Assembly: GCA_025964935.1 (NCBI GenBank)
Contig: JAOPXW010000344.1
Coordinates: 1 to 18,905 of the forward strand
Length of the DNA stretch: 18,905 bases
DNA from: Friedmanniella sp.
GTDB taxonomy: Bacteria > Actinomycetota > Actinomycetes > Propionibacteriales > Propionibacteriaceae
Direction of reading: 5' to 3'
Shown here piece after piece: positions 7,573 to 14,041 of the stretch; position 1 is the first letter of the stretch; every line of letters starts with the position of its first letter. Below the pieces are notes generated by a model, which ran no database searches, was not told the origin of the DNA, and saw only the letters and a program-made list of their open reading frames with translations. A program made the translations under genes and the position numbers.

Positions 7573-8780
7573 CGCACCTCCCGGCAGGCCTCGTAGAACT
7601 CCGACCATCCCTCCCGCTCCCGGATGACCACGTCGAGGTATTCCTCCCAGGCGACCCGGTCGGTCACCGGGTCCCGGATGACCGCGCCCACCAGGCCGCC
7701 GGCGATGTCGTCGGGCCGCAGCCGGCCGTCGCCGAAATGTGCCGACAGGGAGATCCCGCTGGTCACCACCGAGATGGCCTCCGCGGTCGACAGGGTTCCC
7801 GACGGGGATTTCAGGCGGGTCCGGCCGTCCGTGGTGAGGCCGCTGCGCAGCTCCCGGAAGACCTGGACGACCCGGCGGATCTCCTCCATGGCCGGCGGGA
7901 CCGGTGGCAGCTCCAGCGAGGCGGCCAGCTCGGCCACCCGGCTCGCCACGATGGCCACCTCACTCTCGGCGTCGACCGGTAGCGGAAGGACGACCGTGTT
8001 GAACCGCCGGCGCAGGGCCGAGGACAGCTCGTTCACACCCTTGTCGCGGTCGTTGGCCGTGGCGATCACGTTGAAGCCCTTCCGGGCCTGGGCCTCCCGC
8101 CCCAGCTCGGGCACCGGCAGGGTCTTCTCCGACAGCACGGTGATGAGGGCGTCCTGGACGTCCGCCGGGATCCGGGTCAGCTCCTCGATCCGCGCGATCG
8201 AGCCGGCCTCCATCGCCCGCATCACCGGCGAGGGGACGAGCGCGGCGTCGCTGGGACCCTCGGCGATCAGCCGGGCGTAGTTCCAGCCGTAGCGGATGGC
8301 CTCTTCGGCCGTGCCCGACGTGCCCTGCACCATCAGGGTCGAGGAGCCCGAGACGGCGGCCGCCAGGTGCTCGGAGACCCAGGACTTCGCGGTGCCCGGG
8401 ACACCGAGCAGCAGCAGGGCGCGATCGGTCGCGAGCGTGGCCACGGCCACCTCGACGAGCCGCCGCGCCCCGACGTACTTGGGCATGATGACGGTCCCGT
8501 CGGCCAGGGTGCCGCCGAGCAGGTAGGTCACGACCGCCCAGGGCGACATCCGCCAGCGCGGCGGGCGGGGCCGGTCGTCGGCGCCGGCCAGCGCCCGCAG
8601 CTCACCGGCGTAGACCTGCTCGGCGTGCGGTCGCAGCGCGTCCGCGGGGGCGGGTGTGGTCACGGGGGCTCCTGTCGTGGACCCCGACCGGGAGGTCGGG
8701 GCGGTCGTGGGTCCCGGCCCAAGGCCGGGGCCGGTCGTGGGTCCCGGCCCAGAGCCGGGGCGGTCCTCGCGCCGGGTCAT
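7569..8780 (-). CDS. MoxR-type AAA+ ATPase
   Basis: A 403-residue AAA+ ATPase. The first 50 residues are a Gly/Pro/Thr-rich tail made of three 10-residue repeats. The ATPase core has Walker A GVPGTAKS at 126-133, a Walker B position at about 195-200 reading IARIEE instead of the usual hhhhDE, a sensor-1 Asn at 243 in IATANDRD and an arginine-finger region SALRRRF (254-260). A helical lid follows to the C-terminus. MoxR-family ATPases work as hexameric chaperone-like remodelers with a VWA partner, and that partner is encoded two genes downstream. The ATG at 8780 overlaps the DUF5691 stop as ATGA and has almost no Shine-Dalgarno, so translation is probably coupled; the stop overlaps the DUF5682 start as GTGA. 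The open frame extends upstream to 9386, but that is only a shadow of the DUF5691 gene. Confidence 0.93.
   Translation of the reverse strand: MTRREDRPGSGPGPTTGPGLGPGPTTAPTSRSGSTTGAPVTTPAPADALRPHAEQVYAGELRALAGADDRPRPPRWRMSPWAVVTYLLGGTLADGTVIMPKYVGARRLVEVAVATLATDRALLLLGVPGTAKSWVSEHLAAAVSGSSTLMVQGTSGTAEEAIRYGWNYARLIAEGPSDAALVPSPVMRAMEAGSIARIEELTRIPADVQDALITVLSEKTLPVPELGREAQARKGFNVIATANDRDKGVNELSSALRRRFNTVVLPLPVDAESEVAIVASRVAELAASLELPPVPPAMEEIRRVVQVFRELRSGLTTDGRTRLKSPSGTLSTAEAISVVTSGISLSAHFGDGRLRPDDIAGGLVGAVIRDPVTDRVAWEEYLDVVIREREGWSEFYEACREVR
7577..7582 (-). promoter_or_regulatory. Shine-Dalgarno that fixes the DUF5682 start
   Basis: Minus-strand GGGAGG lies four bases before GTG 7572, inside the last codons of the moxR-like gene. 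It supports GTG 7572 over the upstream ATG at 7608. Confidence 0.7.
8672..8761. repeat. Three tandem 30-bp palindromic repeats inside the moxR-like gene
   Basis: Three head-to-tail 30-bp units occupy 8672-8701, 8702-8731 and 8732-8761. The last two are nearly identical and the first is diverged. Each unit holds a perfect inverted repeat: CCCCGACC/GGTCGGGG (8-bp arms, 4-nt loop), CCCGGCC/GGCCGGG (7-bp arms, 3-nt loop) and CCCGGC/GCCGGG (6-bp arms). The period keeps the reading frame and encodes the G-P-G-P-T-T type N-terminal repeat of the ATPase. Confidence 0.9.
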
Positions 8781-9736
8781 GGCGGACCGGACGGGTGGAC
8801 AGGAGGCAGGTCCAGGGAGGGCAGCTCGGGAGCCACCCCCTCGAAGGCCTCCGCCAGGGCGGCCCGGGCCGTCACCGAGCCGACGCAGGCCGCGAGGGCC
8901 TGCCGCGTCGCCCGGGCCGACCACGGGCTGGTCAGGCGGGCCGGCGCGAGGAAGTAGTCCAGGGCCCCCCGCAGCATGGCCGCCTGGTCCAGCGGCAGCA
9001 GCGCGCCGAGGCGCCGACCGTAGCGTTCCGAGCGGCCACCGAGCTGGCCCCGCCCCAGTGCGGTCAGGGCGACCGCGGTCACGGTGGGCGGCCACGGTGA
9101 GACCACGTCGAAGACCCGCTCCGGGTTCTCGGCCACGTCGTCGTCGGTGACCGGCGTGCGGCACGGTTCCGCACCGGCGCTCAGCACCCCCGGCGACGCC
9201 GCGACCAGGGAACGGGCCAGACGCGACCAGGCCGGGTTCTGCCCGACGAACCAGACCCCGCTTACGCCGTACGCCGAGGCCAGCAGGTCCCGGTCCACCC
9301 CGGGCTGCCGGGTGGCGAGCCCGGCCAGGGCCGTCCAGTGCTCGGGACCGACCCCCACCCCGTGGCGCACCGCGAACCCGAGCCACTGGTTGACCAGCTC
9401 GGGCACCGGCTGGTCCAGCAACCCGTCCAGGACGACCCGGGCGGGAGCCGAGGCGAACGGCAGCTCCTGCCGGGGACCGAGCTCTGGAGTGGCTTCGCCG
9501 GCCGGCCGCGCACGGGTCCTGAACCTGACCCGTTCCCGCGCGGCGAGGTCCAGGACCAGACCGGCCGGGTCGTGGGGCAGCTCGGACTCCGAGGCCGGCG
9601 TCGGCCCGGAGCCGACCCGGGGCCCGGCCTCGGCCCCGCCGCCGGTCCGAGGGTCGGCACGCAACAGCTCGACCGGGAGCGTCCGCCGGTTCGTCCCCAG
9701 CAGCGCCACCGTGACCACCTCGGCCCAGACCGTCAC
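8777..9736 (-). CDS. DUF5691 family protein
   Basis: A 319-residue protein whose N-terminus, WAEVVTVALLGTNRR, matches the opening of a family I know as DUF5691, regularly found next to SWIM and MoxR genes. The body is Ala/Leu-rich and probably all-helical, perhaps a repeat-like solenoid. Recognisable stretches are VNQWLGFAVRHGVGVGPEHW in the middle and LLPLDQAAMLRGALDYFLA towards the C-terminus. A Gly/Pro/Ser-rich loop occupies about residues 28-52. No catalytic motif, signal peptide or membrane span is visible, so a scaffold or adaptor role for the neighbouring ATPase is a guess. GTG at 9736 starts one base after the SWIM gene stop; a second GTG six codons later is an alternative. The stop overlaps the moxR start by ATGA. 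Confidence 0.82.
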   Translation of the reverse strand: MTVWAEVVTVALLGTNRRTLPVELLRADPRTGGGAEAGPRVGSGPTPASESELPHDPAGLVLDLAARERVRFRTRARPAGEATPELGPRQELPFASAPARVVLDGLLDQPVPELVNQWLGFAVRHGVGVGPEHWTALAGLATRQPGVDRDLLASAYGVSGVWFVGQNPAWSRLARSLVAASPGVLSAGAEPCRTPVTDDDVAENPERVFDVVSPWPPTVTAVALTALGRGQLGGRSERYGRRLGALLPLDQAAMLRGALDYFLAPARLTSPWSARATRQALAACVGSVTARAALAEAFEGVAPELPSLDLPPVHPSGPP

Positions 9737-9737
9737 C

Positions 9738-11210
9738 TCAGGCCGCCCGTCCGAGCAGGTCGGTCGTGAAGACCCGGGTGTCGTCGGGATCGGCCAGCAG
9801 GCTGAGCGGTCGCAGACCAACCGGGGTCCACTCACCGAACACCGACACGGGCCCGGACCCCGCGTACGCCACCAGCGGCCAGGGGTCCCCGGCCAGTCCG
9901 ACCAGGGGCACGGCCTCACCGGCACCGTCGACCAGGGCCCAGCCCTCCCCCGCGCGTCGAGGTGCCAGCGGCAGCCCCGCCACGACGCTGGGCATCCGGG
10001 ACGCCCACGGGTCCTCGGCCAGCAGGGCGGCGAACCGCTGACGTTCCTCGGCGACGGTCCGCCCCGGCGGTCCGGCCGCCGCCCCCGGTGGTGACCCGGT
10101 CGACTCCGGGTCCGGGGCAGCCCGCTCCGGGGCAGCCGGTCCGGGGCCGGCCGGTTCTGGGGCGGGAGCCCCGACCAGGGCTCGGAAGGAGCCCGATCCT
10201 GGGTAGAAGTGCAGAACCGCGTCCAGGCGCGTGCCCGCCAGCACGCTGGCGTCCAGCTCCATCCCGGGCGGCGCGTAGCTGAGGTACAGGGCCCAGCGCC
10301 TGGTCCTGGCCCCCCACAGCCAGACCCGGCGGCTCTCCAGCCGGTTCTCCACCGTGTCCACCTGACCGAGGCCGGTCCACTGGTCCGACACCCCGGGCCC
10401 GGCCAGGACCTCGGCCTTGCTGGTCGGATATCCCACCCGGGACCGCACCGTGACCGCGAGGGCCGGTGGCAGGGCGGCCAGGCGACGATGGGCCTCCACC
10501 AGCAGGTGCAGCCCGGCAAGGGCGTCGAGCACCCGGGCCGGCCAGTCCCCGGAGCGGAGGTCGGCTTGAACGGCCCGGAGCATTGCGGCGGCTCCCGGAG
10601 CCTGCGCATCGACCAGGCGGGCGGCCACCCGCTCGATCTCGGCCTCCCCGCCGCGCTCCAGGCCCGCCAGTCCGCCCCGCACCTGGTCGTGCAGCCACTG
10701 GGAGAGCTCGTCCAGCCCGGTGTTGACCCGTTCGACCCGGGCGGCTGCGCGTCGGGCCGCCGCCACCGGATCGATGGGGGCCGCGGCCGCCGTCCGGGTC
10801 GGCTCCAGGTCCGAGCGGGCCGCCAGCCAGCGCCGCGCAGCCTCCGACGGCGGCGCGGACCCCACCGCCCCGTCGAGCTGGCGCAGCAGCAGGGCCAGGG
10901 CGTGCTTGCAGGGAGACCGACGACTGGGACAGGTGCAGCTGGCGGCCAGCGGGCGTTCCAGGCTCACGACGCACGCGTACGGCGTCCGCGCGCTGCCCTG
11001 GCAGCTGCCCCAGACCGCGTCGACCGGCCCGCCCGAAGAGCCGTCTCCGGCCGCGGTCGCCGGATCGCGGGCATCGGCCGGCGGAGCACCCGGCCCGGTG
11101 CGGACCCCGGTGGCGCTCCAGCCCCCGGAGCCCGCCAGCCGCGCCACCGAGCGCGGTCCGTCGGTGCCGGATGCCAGTCCGAGCACCTCCTCGCGCGTCC
11201 AGGTGGCCAT
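9738..11210 (-). CDS. SWIM zinc-finger family protein
   Basis: A 490-residue protein with a SWIM zinc finger at about residues 78-110: SCTCPSRRSPCKHALALLL gives C92-x-C94-x6-C101-x-H103, the classic CxCxnCxH pattern. SWIM fingers bind zinc and are thought to mediate DNA or protein contacts. The rest is helical around 150-250, followed by a mixed region with conserved-looking Trp residues (ARVWLWG-like and WALYLSYAPPG). A Pro/Ala/Gly-rich linker lies near 10085-10190, then a C-terminal domain with WASRMPSVVAGLPLAP. ATG at 11210 has AAGGTG six bases upstream; an in-frame extension to 11276 lacks support. It is the first gene of the five-gene coupled operon, lying 1 bp from DUF5691. It may supply target recognition for the ATPase machine, but this is inferred from position only. 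Confidence 0.9.
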   Translation of the reverse strand: MATWTREEVLGLASGTDGPRSVARLAGSGGWSATGVRTGPGAPPADARDPATAAGDGSSGGPVDAVWGSCQGSARTPYACVVSLERPLAASCTCPSRRSPCKHALALLLRQLDGAVGSAPPSEAARRWLAARSDLEPTRTAAAAPIDPVAAARRAAARVERVNTGLDELSQWLHDQVRGGLAGLERGGEAEIERVAARLVDAQAPGAAAMLRAVQADLRSGDWPARVLDALAGLHLLVEAHRRLAALPPALAVTVRSRVGYPTSKAEVLAGPGVSDQWTGLGQVDTVENRLESRRVWLWGARTRRWALYLSYAPPGMELDASVLAGTRLDAVLHFYPGSGSFRALVGAPAPEPAGPGPAAPERAAPDPESTGSPPGAAAGPPGRTVAEERQRFAALLAEDPWASRMPSVVAGLPLAPRRAGEGWALVDGAGEAVPLVGLAGDPWPLVAYAGSGPVSVFGEWTPVGLRPLSLLADPDDTRVFTTDLLGRAA

Positions 11211-11246
11211 GCGCGACACCTTAGTTCGGCAGACTGACAGTGCTCG

Positions 11247-11263
11247 CCGCCCGGACCGGGCGG
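11247..11263 (-). terminator. Perfect 8-bp inverted repeat between folP-like and SWIM genes (possible terminator or operator)
   Basis: CCGCCCGG, one base, then CCGGGCGG: a perfect palindrome lying 16 bp after the folP-like stop and 36 bp before the SWIM start. As RNA it gives a 7-bp GC stem with a 3-nt loop. There is no U-tract, as is common for actinobacterial terminators, so an operator role is equally possible. Confidence 0.4.
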
Positions 11264-11279
11264 GCCGCTGGGGCACCGT

Positions 11280-12170
11280 TCAGGTCATGTTGTGCCGAAG
11301 GCCCTCGGGTGACCGGAGCCCCAGGATGGCCTCGAGCATCCGGGCGGCGGCCACGGAGGCGGCCACGTCGTGCATCCGGAGGATCCGGGCCCCCTCCAGG
11401 ACACAGACGCTCGCCGCGGCGAGCGAGGGGGCCAGCCGGTCGGGCTTGGCCAGACCCGTCGACTCGCCCACGAAGTCCTTGTTGGAGACCGCGGCCAGCA
11501 TCGGCAGGCCCAGGTCGGCGACGGCGCGCAGCCCCCGGGTCAGCGTCAGGGTGTCCAGGGTGTTCTTGTTCAGGTCGTGCCCGGCGTCGAGCACGATCCG
11601 GCTCTCCGGAACCCCCTGGTCGACGGCCTGCTGCACCCGCGACTCCAGGAACCGCCGCACGTCCTCGACCACGTCGTCGTAGCGCGGCCGGGGGTGCGGC
11701 TGCCGCGGCGCGGCCAGGCTGTGGGTGATGACGACCGTCGCCCCACTCCCGGCGACGACCGCGGCCAGCTCGGGGTCGCGCAGGCCGGTGGTGTCGTTGA
11801 CCACCGAGGCCCCGGCGGCGATGCTCGCGGCGGCGACCTCGGGCCGGAAGGTGTCGACCGAGATGACGACGTCGCTGGCCCCCGCCACGGCCGCCACGAC
11901 GGGGACCACCCGGTCGACCTCCTCCTGCGTCCCCACCGGTCGGGTGTCCGGCGAGAACGGCACTCCGCCGACGTCGACCCAGCCGGCCCCGGCGTCGGCG
12001 GCCCGCAGCGCGGCAGCCACCGCCGCGTCGAGGGTGAAGGTCGCCCCCTGGTCGAAGAAGGAGTCGGGGGTGCGGTTGACGATCCCCATCACCACGATCT
12101 CGCGGTCGAAGTCGAACCGGCGGCGGCCGATGGTGCGCAGGGGCTGGCGCAGCGGCGGCAGGTAGGTCAC
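11280..12170 (-). CDS. folP: Dihydropteroate synthase homologue, FolP2 type
   Basis: A 296-residue pterin-binding TIM-barrel protein. Visible motifs are MGIVNRTPDSFFDQGATF (about 28-45), WVDVGGVPFSPDT, VVISVDTFRPEVA, VVNDTTGL, LDAGHDLNKNT, LAAVSNKDFVGES and ILRMHDVAA. Canonical folate-pathway DHPS condenses hydroxymethyl-dihydropterin pyrophosphate with p-aminobenzoate. Here the usual SRK of the pterin site reads SNK, and the NRTPDSF(F/Y)D(Q/K)GATF opening is the FolP2 variant of actinobacteria, whose role beside FolP1 is unsettled. Full catalytic activity should therefore not be assumed. GTG at 12170 is chosen for length and because the barrel starts soon after; the Shine-Dalgarno is weak. 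The gene is divergent from the YjbR-like gene with a 76-bp gap and lies upstream of the SWIM operon on the same strand. Confidence 0.88.
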   Translation of the reverse strand: MTYLPPLRQPLRTIGRRRFDFDREIVVMGIVNRTPDSFFDQGATFTLDAAVAAALRAADAGAGWVDVGGVPFSPDTRPVGTQEEVDRVVPVVAAVAGASDVVISVDTFRPEVAAASIAAGASVVNDTTGLRDPELAAVVAGSGATVVITHSLAAPRQPHPRPRYDDVVEDVRRFLESRVQQAVDQGVPESRIVLDAGHDLNKNTLDTLTLTRGLRAVADLGLPMLAAVSNKDFVGESTGLAKPDRLAPSLAAASVCVLEGARILRMHDVAASVAAARMLEAILGLRSPEGLRHNMT

Positions 12171-12246
12171 CGGGCCAGTGTGCCCGACCGCCCCGCCCCC
12201 GACGCCGGTCGTCACCGGGGTCGTGGTCCGCGCTTGGATGGGGGTC

Positions 12247-12597
12247 ATGGCGACCCGGGACACCGACGTGGAGGAGCTGGTCGCCCAGCTCGAGGAGGTC
12301 CGGCGCACCGACGGGGCCCGCTACCGCACCTACCGCGTGTCGGGCCACACGTTCGGCTACCTGTGGCCCGCGACGCAGACCGTCGGCCTGCGCCAGCTCC
12401 TCGCCGAGCAGCTGGCGCTGGTGGCCGAACGGCCCACCGTGTTCGAGGTCCAGTTCACCTCCGGGGCGTACGGCTGGGTCGTCGCCCATCTGGCCGGGCT
12501 GGACCGGGCCGAGCTCGCCGAGCTGGTCTACGAGGCGTGGCGGCTGACCGCCGACCCGGTCCTGGTGGCGGCCCGGGCCGAGGCCCTGCCCACCTGA
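12247..12597 (+). CDS. Small MmcQ/YjbR-like protein
   Basis: A 116-residue soluble protein. The C-terminal half, with YGWVVAHLAGLDRAELAEL then VYEAWRLTA, has the ending typical of MmcQ/YjbR proteins (CyaY-like fold, sometimes called DNA-binding): a Trp-containing strand, a short DxAEL helix and an EAWRLTAP-like terminal helix. The N-terminal half carries FGYLWPATQTVGLRQ, the usual central strand region. No enzymatic residue is evident and the family has no firm function. ATG at 12247 is preceded by GGGGG very close to the start; an ATG at 12238 is an alternative. It is alone on the plus strand, divergent from folP and convergent with the OpgC gene, whose stop is 16 bp away. Confidence 0.65.
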   Translation: MATRDTDVEELVAQLEEVRRTDGARYRTYRVSGHTFGYLWPATQTVGLRQLLAEQLALVAERPTVFEVQFTSGAYGWVVAHLAGLDRAELAELVYEAWRLTADPVLVAARAEALPT

Positions 12598-12613
12598 GCC
12601 CGCCGATCGCCGG

Positions 12614-14041
12614 TCAGCGCGGGATGATCTTGAAGAGCACCCGGTGCCGCACCATCAGCCACAGCAGCGCCAGGATGCCCAGGTGGGCGGCGGAGTTCAG
12701 GAGCACGTTGCCCTGATCGAGCCCGGGCACGTTGGCCAGCACCAGGGCGACGACGATGTGCACCACGAAGACGTACAGGGTCGCCTGCCCGAGCGGGACC
12801 AGGAACCAGCCGAGGAGCCGGTGCAGGGGGGCCCAGAACGCGCTGAGCAGGGCGTACGCGCTGACCAGCAGCACCAGGGTGGCCAGGACCCGCCCCAGGC
12901 CGAGGTCGGTCCGGTTGAACCACTGCCCGTCGAAGGCGTTCCAGGTGGCGTCGGGCACCAGGGCGAGCCGGACGTCCCAGCGGTTGGAGAGGAACGGGTT
13001 GCTCCAGCTGAACACCATCATGGCGGCCTGGAGCAGCACCGCCCCGACCACCAGCACTCGGCCCGCCGCCGTCCTCGACCAGGCCAGGAGCTCCCGCTGG
13101 TACCAGCCCGCCGCGACGCCGTGCACGAACAGCAGCTGCCAGACCAGCAGCGGGAAGGGGCTCTCGAACTGGGCCTGGAAGAGGGAGGCCGGCGCGACGG
13201 CGTGGCTGAGATAGAGCAGCCAGCTGAGGACGAGCAGCACGGCCACCAGCCGTCGCTGCAGCGCCGCCACCATCACCGGAGCCACCGCCAGCAGCACGAC
13301 GTACAGGCCGAGGATGTTGAACTGGTAGGGACCCAGCCGCAGCAGCACGATGTCCCGCAGGATCCAGCCCGGCACCGGGTAGTCGAGCAGCCGCCCGATG
13401 TTGGGGTAGAGCTCGAACGAGTCGTGGGTGACCGGGTTGGTGTAGGTGGTGATGACCCGACCGTCGACCCCGGGGAGCAGGGTCAGCACGTACACGCCGA
13501 GCAGCACGACCAGGGCCGTCAGGTACAGGGTGAGGGCGCGTCGGGTCAGCGCCGCGGTCACGGCCAGCAGGTCCGAGCGCTGAAGCCGGTCGCGGTAGAC
13601 CAGGCCGACGACGATGCCCGAGAGAGCGACGAAGATCTCGGCCCCCGACACCGGCCCGATCGCCTCCTGGGTCAGGAGCTGGAAGAGCGAGGGCATGGCC
13701 AGGTGGTTCAGGACGACGAAGACGATCGCCACGCCCCGGAGGGTGTCGATCCGGAGGTCCCGGGTCCCCCCCTCCGGGTAGGCCCAGCGCGGCCGGGGGA
13801 GCAGGCCGACCACCAGCAGCGCCACGGCCGTCGCCGCCAGCAGGCCGATCACGATCCCGGCCGCACGGCCGCCCAGGACCAGGCCGTCGGGACCCAGGTC
13901 CGGCGTCCCGGTGGCGCGGGCCAGCAGCCGCGGGGTCAGCAGCACCAGCGGGACGGCCACAGTGACCAGCACCGCCGCCAGCCAGCGCGGACGGGCCGCC
14001 GGGAGGGCACGGCTGGGGGCGGGCTCGGTGCGCAGGCTCAT
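12614..14041 (-). CDS. OpgC-type membrane acyltransferase
   Basis: A 475-residue polytopic membrane protein with roughly ten to twelve hydrophobic segments. After two N-terminal spans (about 20-40 and 58-81) comes RDLRIDTLRGVAIVFVVLNH (94-113) and SGAEIFVALSGIVVGLVYR (132-150), the signatures of the OpgC family, membrane proteins that transfer acyl groups (succinyl in the founding member) to periplasmic glucans. His113 lies in the LNHL motif typical of the wider acyltransferase superfamily. The last spans end in a basic tail. The ATG at 14041 overlaps the stop of the GT2 gene as ATGA, so the two are made together, and acylation of the polymer from the partner GT2 is the natural inference. The acyl donor and polymer are unknown. 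Confidence 0.87.
   Translation of the reverse strand: MSLRTEPAPSRALPAARPRWLAAVLVTVAVPLVLLTPRLLARATGTPDLGPDGLVLGGRAAGIVIGLLAATAVALLVVGLLPRPRWAYPEGGTRDLRIDTLRGVAIVFVVLNHLAMPSLFQLLTQEAIGPVSGAEIFVALSGIVVGLVYRDRLQRSDLLAVTAALTRRALTLYLTALVVLLGVYVLTLLPGVDGRVITTYTNPVTHDSFELYPNIGRLLDYPVPGWILRDIVLLRLGPYQFNILGLYVVLLAVAPVMVAALQRRLVAVLLVLSWLLYLSHAVAPASLFQAQFESPFPLLVWQLLFVHGVAAGWYQRELLAWSRTAAGRVLVVGAVLLQAAMMVFSWSNPFLSNRWDVRLALVPDATWNAFDGQWFNRTDLGLGRVLATLVLLVSAYALLSAFWAPLHRLLGWFLVPLGQATLYVFVVHIVVALVLANVPGLDQGNVLLNSAAHLGILALLWLMVRHRVLFKIIPR

Noticed and set aside
8781..9386. N-terminal extension of the MoxR-like protein
   Set aside because: It is the alternate frame of the DUF5691 gene; the ATGA overlap at 8780 and the family length fix the start.
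10085..10190. Repeats around CCGGGGC in the SWIM gene as a mobile or regulatory repeat
   Set aside because: They are irregular and simply encode a Pro/Ala/Gly linker; no constant period or palindrome is kept, unlike the repeats at 8672-8761.
12598..12613. Terminator between the convergent YjbR-like and OpgC genes
   Set aside because: The gap is 16 bp and holds no perfect inverted repeat.
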